Of a stretch of 64,000 nucleotides of DNA, positions 26,479 to 34,114 are shown piece by piece. This DNA comes from Lysobacter alkalisoli (GTDB taxonomy: Bacteria > Pseudomonadota > Gammaproteobacteria > Xanthomonadales > Xanthomonadaceae). How positions within the stretch are numbered: position 1 is the first letter of the stretch; the number at the start of each line of letters is the position of its first letter. The notes under the pieces are model-generated. The model had not been told where the DNA came from. It searched no databases and worked only from the letters and a program-made list of their open reading frames with translations. The stretch is taken from the NCBI RefSeq assembly GCF_006547045.1, contig NZ_CP041242.1, positions 1,188,001 through 1,252,000 on the forward strand, in the 5' to 3' direction. A program made the position numbers and the translations under genes.

Positions 26479-26922
26479 TCAGGCCGCCTTGCCCGGGGTG
26501 GGGCAGTCCTCGCTGGGGCGCAGGCAGTTGATCATCCACGGCTTGCCGTAGCGGTCGGTGAACATGCCCCAGCGCAGCGCCCAGAAGGTTTCCTGCAGCG
26601 GCATCTTGATGTCGCCGCCTTCGATCATCGCGGCCCAGGCGCGCTCGGCCTCCTCGACGGTGTCGACGCTGATGTTGATGGTGGTGCTGTCGGTGCCGGC
26701 GCTTTCCGGCGGCGGACCGTCCGCGCCCATGATCACGGCATCGCCGACCATCAGGCAGCTGTGCATGACCAGGTTCTTCGAGTCGGGCGGCATCTGGTCG
26801 CACATCGGCGACTCGCCATAGGTCATGCGGCCGACGACTTCGCCTCCGAGGGCCTTGGCGTAGAAGTCGAAGGCCTCGCGACATTTGCCGCCGAAGTCGC
26901 ACATGTAGGGAATGAATTGCAT
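26479..26922 (-). CDS. PhnB-type VOC protein
   Basis: A 147-residue protein of the PhnB/3-demethylubiquinone methyltransferase-like VOC subgroup: MCDFGGKCREAFDFYAKALG at the N-terminus, MTYGESPM, SCLMVGDAVIMGADG, and the end FWALRWGMFTDRYGKPWMIN. Cytosolic; function not established for this subgroup, where a catalytic or metal role is often guessed. An AGGAG site lies 7 bp before the ATG. It is second gene of the ECF42-type operon, 25 bp after the DGPF gene, and is one of the protein types often found in such operons. Confidence 0.88.
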   Translation of the reverse strand: MQFIPYMCDFGGKCREAFDFYAKALGGEVVGRMTYGESPMCDQMPPDSKNLVMHSCLMVGDAVIMGADGPPPESAGTDSTTINISVDTVEEAERAWAAMIEGGDIKMPLQETFWALRWGMFTDRYGKPWMINCLRPSEDCPTPGKAA

Positions 26923-26947
26923 CGCGGTTCTCCTGTTGAATGGAATG

Positions 26948-27370
26948 TCAGCTTCGGGCGATCTGCTCGCGCAGGCGTTCTTCCTGTTCGCGCAGCTCGG
27001 GGGTGAATGCCTCGCCGAAGTCCTCGGCTTCGAACACCGGGCGGATCTCGATCACCGATTCGCCCGGCATCGGGTTCGGGCAGCGCTTGACCCATTCGAT
27101 GGCCTCGTCCATCGAGCGGACCTGCCAGAGCCAGAAGCCGGCGACCAGTTCCTTGGTCTCGGTGAACGGGCCGTCGGTGACGGTGCGCTCCTTGCCGTTG
27201 AAGGTGACCCGGGCACCGCGCGAGGACGGGTGCAGGCCCTCGCCGGCGAGCATGATGCCGGCCTTGACCAGTTCCTCGTTGTAGCGGCCCATGTCGGTGA
27301 GCAGCTGCTCGCTGGGCATGATCCCGGCCTCGGAGTCGGCGGTGGCCTTGACGATGACGATGACGCGCAT
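26948..27370 (-). CDS. YciI-related DGPF protein
   Basis: A 140-residue protein of the YCII-related family carrying the diagnostic motif TDGPFTETKELVAGFW at about residues 58-73, and the N-terminal MRVIVIVKATADSEAG. DGPF proteins are the constant partners of ECF42 sigma factors and are thought to be their regulon members or modulators; their chemistry is unknown. The ATG 27370 has AGGAG eight bases upstream and discards 16 upstream codons. First gene of the operon, about 50 bp downstream of a good ECF42-like promoter. Confidence 0.92.
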   Translation of the reverse strand: MRVIVIVKATADSEAGIMPSEQLLTDMGRYNEELVKAGIMLAGEGLHPSSRGARVTFNGKERTVTDGPFTETKELVAGFWLWQVRSMDEAIEWVKRCPNPMPGESVIEIRPVFEAEDFGEAFTPELREQEERLREQIARS

Positions 27371-27421
27371 GATGGTTTCTCCTGTTGGGGGTGGGCAGTT
27401 TTCGCCCGCTTTCGACATGTC

Positions 27422-27448
27422 GACGAGCGGGATCGTGTGGGATCGACA
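27422..27448 (-). promoter_or_regulatory. Predicted ECF42 promoter of the DGPF-VOC-VOC-sigma operon
   Basis: On the minus strand TGTCGA (27448-27443) is followed after exactly 17 bases by CGTC (27425-27422). As I recall the published ECF42 consensus, the -35 is TGTCGA and the -10 is CG(A/T)C. Transcription would start near 27415 and give a leader of about 45 bases before the DGPF start codon. A 12-bp perfect palindrome TCGACATGTCGA (27412-27423) overlaps the -10. This predicts autoregulation. Confidence 0.6.
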
Positions 27449-27466
27449 TGAGTCGTCGATTTTTTT

Positions 27467-27597
27467 TCTTCTCCCAAGTGAGGGGCACTCGTCTTCAGCG
27501 AAGGCGTCGACGCTGCCGGTTGCGTTCGATCGTCGGTTCTCGCCGCTATCTGGCTGTCCCGACGCGACCCGCCGGCCTTGACGACGAATGTCCCCCG
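27467..27597. repeat. Composite repeat, left flank copy
   Basis: About 130 bp, from TTCTTCTCCCAAGTGAGGGG through the arm GCCGGCCTTGACG to TGTCCCCCGG, closely matches the reverse complement of 50541-50668, at roughly 80-85 percent by eye. No coding potential is evident. Between the DGPF gene start (27370) and the MoaD-like gene (28020) there is no gene; the whole 27467-27913 stretch is repeat material, and 27914-28019 shows nothing I can name. Confidence 0.7.
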
Positions 27598-27648
27598 GCC
27601 GCCGCCCGTGGCGGCGGCCTCCTCCTTGATTTCGCCGTCAAGGCCGGC
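27571..27648. repeat. Family-2 hairpin element, module a
   Basis: Arms GCCGGCCTTGACGACGAA (27571-27588) and TTCGCCGTCAAGGCCGGC (27631-27648) are complementary with one mismatch. The 42-bp core between them reads, on the opposite strand, ATCAAGGAGGAGGC, then a small GC hairpin, then CCGGGGGACA. The same core, in the other orientation, is found in module b with different arms. Confidence 0.75.
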
Positions 27649-27733
27649 AGGCCACGTCGGGTCGCGCGGCCACGCTGGAACGCGAAGCGGGCTCTTCCGG
27701 GGATGCGCCTAGGACCACCAGCCATGTTGGAAC

Positions 27734-27830
27734 GCCGGGGGCGAAGGCCCTTGGGTGCGAAATCAAGGAGGAGGCGCCGGCCCTGGCCGGTGCCGGGGGA
27801 CATTCGCATCCAAGGGCCTTCGCCCCCGGC
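27734..27830. repeat. Family-2 hairpin element, module b
   Basis: The arms at 27734-27761 and 27803-27830 (28 bp, one mismatch, core of arm GGGCGAAGGCCCTTGG) are complementary to each other but unrelated to those of module a. The 41-bp core begins ATCAAGGAGGAGGC and ends CCGGGGGACA, like module a in inverse orientation; the inner GC hairpin differs in sequence but still pairs. Confidence 0.75.
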
Positions 27831-27884
27831 GCCCCGGTTATCCAACAGATGGCGCTTCCCCCTCGAATGGGCGAAGAACCTTCT
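27831..27884. repeat. Composite repeat, right flank copy
   Basis: This stretch (GCCCCGGTTATCCAACAGAT through GGGCGAAGAACC) matches the reverse complement of about 50479-50535. Together with 27467-27597 it forms the two ends of a repeat that is compact at 50.5 kb and interrupted here by about 230 bp. Confidence 0.65.
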
Positions 27885-27913
27885 GTCCCGCAGCCCCATG
27901 GCCACCGGCTTCC
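27885..27913. repeat. Solo right arm of a family-1 palindrome
   Basis: GTCCCGCAGCCCCATGGCCA and the following nine bases match the right arm of the family-1 element at 33006-33033 (about 25 of 28 positions), but no core or left arm is present here. Confidence 0.55.
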
Positions 27914-28019
27914 CAACAGGGATCCTGCTCATGGAGGATGAACCAGTTCTTTCGGGCGTCGCAGTGGCAAGACACGGACGACCGGCGTAGGCTCGGCCCC
28001 ACCCTGCAATGGAGGCGTC

Positions 28020-28313
28020 ATGGCCCGGGTCGTACTCGCATCGGCACTGGCACGCTGGCTGTCGCCGGACACCGGTTCGGCGACAGGGAGCGAGGCCGTG
28101 CTTGATGTCGACGGCTCGACTCTGCGCGAGGTGCTCGACGGCGTGTTCGCGCGCCATCCGGGCCTGCGCGGCTACGTGCTCGACGAGCAGGGCGCCGTCC
28201 GCCATCACGTCGCGCTGTTCGTCGACGGGCAAGCGGTGCGCGGCAAGGTGCTCGACCATCCGATGAGCGAAGGCGCCGAACTCTATGTGATGCAGGCGCT
28301 GTCAGGAGGCTGA
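28020..28313 (+). CDS. MoaD/ThiS-family ubiquitin-like protein
   Basis: A 97-residue beta-grasp protein. It has the MoaD/ThiS outline (VLASALARWLSP at the start, STLREVLDGVFARHPGLRGYV, HVALFVDGQAV, EGAELYVMQALSGG at the end) and finishes in the di-glycine that this fold uses as a C-terminal thiocarboxylate or adenylate. No moaE, moaA, thiF or thiG homologue is near, so a role in molybdopterin or thiamine synthesis is not supported. The ribosome site of the next gene overlaps its last codons, so it is tightly coupled to the BNR propeller gene. Confidence 0.85.
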   Translation: MARVVLASALARWLSPDTGSATGSEAVLDVDGSTLREVLDGVFARHPGLRGYVLDEQGAVRHHVALFVDGQAVRGKVLDHPMSEGAELYVMQALSGG

Positions 28314-28314
28314 C

Positions 28315-29424
28315 ATGTCCGATACGTTGCTGGTGTCCACCCGAAAGGGACTGTTCGTGCTCGAACGCGATGGCGCGACCGCATGGCGGATCGCACGCAC
28401 CGCCTTCCTTGGCGACAACGTCACCCTGACCGCGGTCGATCCGCGCGACGGGAGCTGGTACGCCTCGCTGAACCTGGGCCATTTCGGTACCAAGCTGCAC
28501 CGCTCCACCGACCGCGGCGAAACCTGGGAGGAGCGTGCGGTACCGATCTACGCTGAAGGACAGATGGCGCACACCGGCGACGGCAAGCCACCGACGCCGG
28601 CCACGCTGAAGCTGCTGTGGTCGCTGGTGCCGGGCGGGGCGGACGAGCCGGGCCGGTTGTGGGCAGGCACGATTCCGGGCGGACTGTTCCGCTCCGACGA
28701 TGCTGGCGCAAGCTGGCAACTGGTCGAATCGCTGTGGCAGTACCCGGGTCGTGGCGATTGGTTCGGGGGCGGCTACGACTGGCCGGGCATTCACTCCATC
28801 TGTGTCGACCCGCGCGACGCCCGCTGTCTGCGGATCGCGGTGTCGACTGGTGGCGTATGGCAGTCCGATGACAGCGGCGGCAACTGGCGCCAGTGTGCCG
28901 GAGGCATGCGTGCCGAATACATGCCGCCCGAACAGAGCCATGAGCCGGGCGTGCAGGACGTACACCGGATGGTGCAGTGCCGCTCGGCGCCGGACAGCCT
29001 GTGGGTGCAGCACCACAACGGCGTGTTCCGCAGCACCGGTGGCGGCGACAACGACTGGCAGGAAATTATCGATGTGCCGCCGTCGGTGTTCGGCTTCGCA
29101 GTCGCGGTGCATCCGGAGCAGCCCGAAACCGCCTGGTTCGTGCCGGCGGTCAAGGACGAGCGCCGCTATCCGGTCGATGGCCGCCTGGTGGTTGCGCGCA
29201 CCCGGGATGGGGGCAGCACATTCGACCTGCTCGACGATGGTCTGCCGCAGTTTCCGGCCTACGATCTGGTGTATCGCCATGGCCTGGCCATCGATGTCGG
29301 CGGCGACGGGCTCGCATTCGGCAGCACCACCGGTGGCCTGTGGACCAGCGATGACCAGGGTGACCGCTGGTCGCAGTTGGAGGCCCGCCTGCCGCCGATA
29401 CATGCCGTTGAGTTCGTGCCCTGA
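28315..29424 (+). CDS. BNR/Asp-box beta-propeller protein (exo-alpha-sialidase-like)
   Basis: A 369-residue protein without a signal peptide, so apparently cytosolic. It has at least four Asp-box (BNR) turns: STDRGETWEE, SDDAGASWQL, SDDSGGNWRQ, TRDGGSTFDL and SDDQGDRWSQ, which cap the blades of a six- or seven-blade propeller. Sialidase catalytic residues (Arg triad, RIP motif) are not recognisable, so the sialidase label is only structural. It begins 1 bp after the stop of the MoaD-like gene. This pair recurs in annotated genomes as far as I recall, but its function is not known. Confidence 0.85.
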   Translation: MSDTLLVSTRKGLFVLERDGATAWRIARTAFLGDNVTLTAVDPRDGSWYASLNLGHFGTKLHRSTDRGETWEERAVPIYAEGQMAHTGDGKPPTPATLKLLWSLVPGGADEPGRLWAGTIPGGLFRSDDAGASWQLVESLWQYPGRGDWFGGGYDWPGIHSICVDPRDARCLRIAVSTGGVWQSDDSGGNWRQCAGGMRAEYMPPEQSHEPGVQDVHRMVQCRSAPDSLWVQHHNGVFRSTGGGDNDWQEIIDVPPSVFGFAVAVHPEQPETAWFVPAVKDERRYPVDGRLVVARTRDGGSTFDLLDDGLPQFPAYDLVYRHGLAIDVGGDGLAFGSTTGGLWTSDDQGDRWSQLEARLPPIHAVEFVP

Positions 29425-29541
29425 CGGGCCCAGGTCGGCCGTGACCGTTTACCCGGCGTTGAACACGATGCACCGATTGCCGCCTAGACTGGGGGCGGCC
29501 CTCCCGATCCGGTGGAGGGCAGGCACCCTGTCCGGAGCCCG

Positions 29542-30588
29542 ATGCGATACCTGCCCCGAATCTGTGGATTACTGCTGATCAGCGCCGTCGTGGCGGCCTG
29601 TGCGCCGAAGGAGTCTGCTGAATCCACGGAAGCCACACCCGCGACCGCCATGGACAGTGCCGGCCGCGAGGACTTCGGCGCCACCGTGATCGAGGTGCCC
29701 AAGCCGCAGCCGCAATGGGACCCCTACGAGAACATCGCGGAAATCGACTGGACTCCGATGGAACTGTCTTCGGGACAGGCCTGGGTCAGCTGTGATCGGG
29801 ACTACGCGGTCAATGGCGATGGCGAGCCGCTTGCCGAACTCGGTTTCTCCAGCATCTGGAAGCGGATGCAACCATGCCGCGAGACCGGCATGGTGCGGTT
29901 GCGGTACCGCGGCAAGGTCGCCTCCGATTTCACTGCGCTGGTACACAGGGTGGCCGATATGGGCGACACCCTCGGCATCCACAAGCGCATCCTCGACATC
30001 GACTCCAGTGGCGGCCAGGTCGAGGAGGGCATCCGTGCTGGCGACGCGATCGCCGAGTCCGGCTGGATGGTCTGGGTTCGTGAGGGTGCGGTCTGCCACA
30101 GTTCCTGTGTGCTGATCCTGGCGGCCGGTGACATGCGCATGATTGCCGGTCCGGTCGGCATCCATCGCATGTTGCGGATCGGGTCCAAGGCGACCTCGCG
30201 CGCGGAGCTCAACCAGGAGCTGCGCGATATCCACGAACAGACCAGCCAGTACCTGCAGCGCAACGGCGCGGCGACCGCCATCGCCGACCTGATGATGACC
30301 GTACCCAATCGCAGCCTGCGACAGCTGACCGCGCAGGAGCTGGAACTGTTCGGGCTGTCCGGGCGCAATGCCGCGGCGGACGACCTGGACCGCATCCGCC
30401 TTGGCCGCAAATGCGGCGAGACCTTCGTCCGTCGTCAGGATGCGTTCTTCCGCGACTACAGCCTGCTGTGCACGGCACAGGGCGAGGAGGTCGCAGGGAT
30501 GGGCGAATGCAGCCGGGACCTGAAGAAACGCTACGGCTTCCCGGACCGGGATTGCCCGACCGAGAGCCCGTTGTCGGAGTACGACTGA
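29542..30588 (+). CDS. COG3904-like ClpP-fold lipoprotein
   Basis: A 348-residue protein with a lipoprotein signal (lipobox VVAAC, Cys20) and an acidic/threonine linker. The central region has a ClpP/crotonase-like core: LDIDSSGGQVEEG, then WMVWVREGAVCHSSCVLILAAG with a Ser in the position expected for the nucleophile, and GPVGIHRM with a His. This pattern belongs to the COG3904 group of predicted periplasmic proteins; protease activity is not proven for them. The C-terminus holds several Cys residues, possibly in disulphides. It stands between the BNR gene and a convergent S4 gene. Confidence 0.75.
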   Translation: MRYLPRICGLLLISAVVAACAPKESAESTEATPATAMDSAGREDFGATVIEVPKPQPQWDPYENIAEIDWTPMELSSGQAWVSCDRDYAVNGDGEPLAELGFSSIWKRMQPCRETGMVRLRYRGKVASDFTALVHRVADMGDTLGIHKRILDIDSSGGQVEEGIRAGDAIAESGWMVWVREGAVCHSSCVLILAAGDMRMIAGPVGIHRMLRIGSKATSRAELNQELRDIHEQTSQYLQRNGAATAIADLMMTVPNRSLRQLTAQELELFGLSGRNAAADDLDRIRLGRKCGETFVRRQDAFFRDYSLLCTAQGEEVAGMGECSRDLKKRYGFPDRDCPTESPLSEYD

Positions 30589-30647
30589 ACGGCCGGAGGT
30601 AACGGACTGGCAGATGCCTGCGTCGACGTCGCCGGAGTCGTTGACGG

Positions 30648-30869
30648 TCAGCCCGCTGCGACGACCTCGATTTCCAGATCATCCAACCGCACTGTCTGGC
30701 CTGCGCGGATCTTGCAAGTCTTGCGCAGCTCGACTTCGCCGTCGACGCAGACCGCGCCGCTGGCGACGATGGCCTTGCCCATGCCGCCGCTGTCGCACAG
30801 TCCCGCCAGCTTGAGCAACTGGTTGAGTTCGACATGGTCGCGATCGAGTTCGAAGCGGATGCGTTGCAT
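30648..30869 (-). CDS. Small S4-domain RNA-binding protein (YbcJ/RlbA-like)
   Basis: A 73-residue protein that is one S4 fold: FELDRDHVELNQLLKLAGLC, GGMGKAIVASGAVCVDGE and ELRKTCKIRAGQTVRL. YbcJ-type proteins bind structured RNA, but their target is not known. It begins 7 bp after the stop of the membrane protein upstream, so the two are likely cotranscribed. Full length for the family. Confidence 0.88.
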   Translation of the reverse strand: MQRIRFELDRDHVELNQLLKLAGLCDSGGMGKAIVASGAVCVDGEVELRKTCKIRAGQTVRLDDLEIEVVAAG

Positions 30870-30876
30870 CGGATTC

Positions 30877-31443
30877 TCAGAGATAGTCGTAGAGCCGGTA
30901 GATCCAGCTCAATTCGTGGAGCAGGGCGATCGCGACGAAGCCGAAGTGGAAGGCTTGTGAGCGCGTGCGGATCGCGACCAGGCATAGCGCGACATAGAGT
31001 GCGTTGCGGATCAGGTATTCGGTGCCGAGCTCTTCGAAATAGAACCGGCCCTTGAGCAGGGTATCGCCAAGGTCGAGTACGTAGGACAGGGCCATCAAGC
31101 CGAAGAACCACTTGCGACGCGACATGAAATAGTCGCGGTAGCCGCTGTATTCGCGCAGATCGTCCGGGAACAGAAGCGTGCAGAGCAGGAAGAACAGCAC
31201 GATGTAGAAGATCAGGAAGCCGTACTTGACGAAAGTCCATTCGTCGATGTGTACCAACCGGTACTCCCACCACCAGAAATGCACCAGCAGCACGAACATC
31301 ATGATCGCCCAGCCGATGTGCACCCAATACACCTTCTGTCGGCCCGGGTGCTGGACGAACTGCGCCAGCCCCTTGAGCAGGACGGTAATCGACAGGCCGA
31401 GCACCATGCCCATCAGGATCCGGATGTGGGGGTACTGCTCCAT
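30877..31443 (-). CDS. Predicted inner-membrane protein, unknown function
   Basis: A 188-residue protein with about five hydrophobic segments (roughly residues 5-25, 40-58, 72-92, 110-125 and 145-165) and a Trp/Tyr-rich character (VHFWWWEYRLVHIDEW). No catalytic or transport motif is visible, and I do not recognise the family. It lies between the DoxX-like gene and the S4 gene, all on the minus strand with short gaps (7 and 52 bp), suggesting an operon of small proteins. Confidence 0.75.
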   Translation of the reverse strand: MEQYPHIRILMGMVLGLSITVLLKGLAQFVQHPGRQKVYWVHIGWAIMMFVLLVHFWWWEYRLVHIDEWTFVKYGFLIFYIVLFFLLCTLLFPDDLREYSGYRDYFMSRRKWFFGLMALSYVLDLGDTLLKGRFYFEELGTEYLIRNALYVALCLVAIRTRSQAFHFGFVAIALLHELSWIYRLYDYL

Positions 31444-31495
31444 GCCATCCTCCCGGCGCGGGCGTGCCTGGATGCCTCCCTCCCGCGCTCTGGCT

Positions 31496-31891
31496 TCAGC
31501 GCTGGTTGGCGCTGAAGCGTCCGGGACCGAACAGAGCCAGCGCGATCGCGGAGAACAGGAACATGCCCTGCAGTTCCAGCGCCCAGCCGCCCTGGTTGTT
31601 GAATCTGCCCAGTTCGCCCATGTGCGCCAGTCCGATCGCGAACAGCATGTTCACCGCCACCAGGACCGCGCCGATACGCGCGTGATAACCGACGATCAAC
31701 ATCAGCGGGCCCAGCACCTCGCCGATCAGCACACCGTAGCCGATGAAGCCTGGCAGGCCGTGCGATTCGACCATGCCGACGATGCCGCCCATGCCCCCCT
31801 TGAGCTTGGCGATGCCGTGCAGCAGCACGAGCAGGCCGAGAGCCAGGCGCAGGATCAGTTTGCCGATGTCGTGTTGGGTTGCAGGGTTCAT
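31496..31891 (-). CDS. DoxX-family membrane protein
   Basis: A 131-residue protein with four hydrophobic helices. The N-terminal pattern LILRLALGLLVLLHGIAKL followed by GGIVGMVESHGLPGF and GEVLGPLMLIVGYHARIGA is typical of the DoxX/SURF4 group, which includes subunits linked to thiol or quinone redox processes; individual members are mostly uncharacterised. ATG 31891 fits the family N-terminus and drops 24 upstream codons. Confidence 0.88.
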   Translation of the reverse strand: MNPATQHDIGKLILRLALGLLVLLHGIAKLKGGMGGIVGMVESHGLPGFIGYGVLIGEVLGPLMLIVGYHARIGAVLVAVNMLFAIGLAHMGELGRFNNQGGWALELQGMFLFSAIALALFGPGRFSANQR

Positions 31892-31955
31892 GAGCGGGAC
31901 TCGGGTCGATGGTGGTCTGCGAGGGGAGGATAGCCGGTATCGGGCGCGGGCTGTA

Positions 31956-32897
31956 TCAGCCACCGATGTCCTTGATCTCGCCGGTGCCGAGGTTCTCCGG
32001 GTGTGCCGGTTGGCGTGGCCGGCTGATCAGCGGGTGCACCAGCACCGCCAGCAGGATGATTGCCACCCCGAAATAGAAGCGGGATGAGAGTTCATGCTGC
32101 TCGCCCAGGAGCACGATGGCCAGGGCGATCGCGTACACCGGCTCCAGGTTGACGGCCAGTTGCGCCGAGAACGCGCTCATGTGGCGTAGCGCCAGCAGCG
32201 ACAGCGCGAATGGAAACAGGGTGCAGACGAGGGCCAGCACGGCCAGCAGCACGCCGTCCTGCAGCGAAGGTGCGACCAGAAGCGGGCCGGCGAAGGCCGG
32301 GAACAACAGTGGCATCAGTGGCGCGAGCAGGGTCAGGGCGAGGGTCCCGGCACCCAGTTCCAGTGCGGTCACGGTCAGGGGGTCGGCTTGGTCGACCAGC
32401 CGTTTATTGAGCGAGCCGAACAGCGCCACGAACAGCGCCGACAGTGCCCCGACCGCGATGCCCAGGTGCATCCCGGCAGGCACGCCGCCGATCACCAGCA
32501 CGATGCCGGGCAGCACCGCAATGCCCAGGACCAGTTCGCGCCGGGAGAACGGCCGCCGTGCCAGCCACGGTTCGATCAGGGCAGTGAACACGGTCGCCAG
32601 TGCGATGCAGGTAGCCGCGACCGAGGCGTTGGCCAGCTTGATCGCGCCATAGAAGGTCAGCCAGTGCAGGGCGACCAGCACGCCGATGCCGGCATAGGAC
32701 CAGCGCAGACGGGGCGGCAGCGCCTTCAGGTTCCGCCAGACGCGCGGCACCAGTGCCAGTGCGACGGTCACCAGCAGCATGCGCCACCACACCAGTGGCA
32801 AGGCGGGCAGGGTGATCAGTTTGCCGAGGATGGCGGTGAAGCCCCACAGCAGGACGCAGAAGTGGATCTGGAGTTGGGCTTTGGTGGTGGGAGGCAT
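31956..32897 (-). CDS. DMT-superfamily (EamA) transporter
   Basis: A 313-residue inner-membrane protein with ten predicted helices formed by two EamA repeats (FCVLLWGFTAILGKLITLPA in the first; VALFGSLNKRLVDQADPLTV opening the second). Such proteins export metabolites or amino acids; substrate unknown. The C-terminal tail is polar. The start at 32897 matches the family N-terminus. Upstream, on the way to the lysR gene, lies a family-1 palindrome. Confidence 0.9.
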   Translation of the reverse strand: MPPTTKAQLQIHFCVLLWGFTAILGKLITLPALPLVWWRMLLVTVALALVPRVWRNLKALPPRLRWSYAGIGVLVALHWLTFYGAIKLANASVAATCIALATVFTALIEPWLARRPFSRRELVLGIAVLPGIVLVIGGVPAGMHLGIAVGALSALFVALFGSLNKRLVDQADPLTVTALELGAGTLALTLLAPLMPLLFPAFAGPLLVAPSLQDGVLLAVLALVCTLFPFALSLLALRHMSAFSAQLAVNLEPVYAIALAIVLLGEQHELSSRFYFGVAIILLAVLVHPLISRPRQPAHPENLGTGEIKDIGG

Positions 32898-32927
32898 GGT
32901 GATGTGCGATCGCGGATGATTCGACGG

Positions 32928-33033
32928 GAAGCCTGTAGCCATGGCGTTGCGGGACACGCGTGAACCCGTCCTTGGGGCTCTTCCGCGACATCCATGTCGC
33001 GGACGGTCCCGCAACGCCATGGCCACAGGCTTC
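32928..33033. repeat. Family-1 palindromic element, copy A
   Basis: The 28-bp arms 32928-32955 and 33006-33033 pair with one mismatch. The 50-bp core (reverse orientation) contains the inner hairpin CCGCGACAT/ATGTCGCGG and the conserved tail GAGCCCCAAGGACGGGTTCA. The core is shared with copies B, C and D; the arms differ from theirs. Confidence 0.8.
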
Positions 33034-33126
33034 TGGACATTTGGCTGGCGCAGTGGGACCGAGGTCCCGGGGGCTTGGGTTGGGGTAGGCAATGCGAGTC
33101 CCAACGCCATGAACTGACAATGATGC

Positions 33127-34011
33127 TCAATCGACGGGCTGCGACAACAGCCAGTCGACGAAGCGTCGCGCCGCCGGGCGCAGCCGCCGGTGCGCGGGGT
33201 AGACCACGTAGTAGCCCCAGCGCGCCTGCAGCTCCGGGCCGGGCAGCTGCACCAGCCGCCCGGCTTCGAGATAGGGGGCCACGATGCGCTGGCGTGCCAG
33301 CGCGGCACCATGACCGAACGCGGCTGCATTGAGCGCGTCGGTGGTGTCGCTGAAAGTGTGGCGCTCCTCGATGTGCGCGCCATGCACGTCGGCGGCGCGG
33401 AACCAGTCCAGCCACCCCTGCCGTGCATGGTCGGCGATCAGCGGCATACGGGCGATGTCCGCGGGGGTGGTCACCTTGTCGAGCCCGGGCAAATCGGGGG
33501 CGGCGACCGGGAACAGGGTTTCGTCCATCAGCAGGTGTGCGGTCAGGCCGGGCCAGTGGCCGGGGCCGTGGCGGATGCCGAGGTCGGGGCCGGCATCGTC
33601 GAAACGGGTCAGGGCTACTTCTGTGTCGAGGCTCAGCCGGATGTCGGGGTGCGCGGCGTGCAGGTCGCGCATGCGCGGGATCAGCCAGGTGTAGGTCAGC
33701 GAATGCAGGGTGGTGATGCGGACACGATTGTGCTCGGCGCGCGCCGCGCGAAGACCGCGTACCACGCTGTCGACGTCGGCCAAGGCGCTGCTGGCGGCAT
33801 CGGCCAGCTGGCGTCCCTCGGCGGTCAACGAGACACCGCGCGCGTGGCGCTGGAACAGGGTCACGCCAAGCCGGGATTCGAGTTTGCGCACGTGGTGGCT
33901 GACCGCGCTCGCGGTCAGGTGCAACTCCTCGGCGGCGTGGGTGAAGTTCTGGTGCCGGGCGGCGGATTCGAATGCCGCCAGGGCCGGCAGCAGGTCGGCT
34001 CTCAGGGCCAT
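33127..34011 (-). CDS. LysR-family transcriptional regulator (GcvA-like)
   Basis: A 294-residue regulator. The winged helix-turn-helix is at residues about 5-62 (ALAAFESAARHQNFTHAAEE, then SAVSHHVRKLESRLGVTLFQR), followed by a substrate-binding-like effector domain whose sequence (GIRHGPGHWPGL, then GHGAALARQRIVAPYLEAGRL) is of the GcvA type. It is divergent from an EamA transporter, with 103 bp between them, the usual arrangement of a LysR activator and its target. A start five codons upstream (34026) is also possible. Confidence 0.92.
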   Translation of the reverse strand: MALRADLLPALAAFESAARHQNFTHAAEELHLTASAVSHHVRKLESRLGVTLFQRHARGVSLTAEGRQLADAASSALADVDSVVRGLRAARAEHNRVRITTLHSLTYTWLIPRMRDLHAAHPDIRLSLDTEVALTRFDDAGPDLGIRHGPGHWPGLTAHLLMDETLFPVAAPDLPGLDKVTTPADIARMPLIADHARQGWLDWFRAADVHGAHIEERHTFSDTTDALNAAAFGHGAALARQRIVAPYLEAGRLVQLPGPELQARWGYYVVYPAHRRLRPAARRFVDWLLSQPVD

Positions 34012-34114
34012 GTAAGCCTCAAGCAATGTTTGTGGCTGATTGCGAAAGTATGCGCTTGTGGCACCTGATATGGTGCGGAAAATAGTCTCAAGTCACAAAC
34101 TGGATTCGTCGCTC

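Noticed and set aside
27467-27913. CRISPR-like array in the 27.5 kb repeat region
   Set aside because: Repeats are few, inverted and of unequal length, with no regular spacers and no cas genes.
28020-28313. MoaD-like gene as part of a molybdopterin cluster
   Set aside because: No moaA, moaC, moaE or moeB homologue is within the window.
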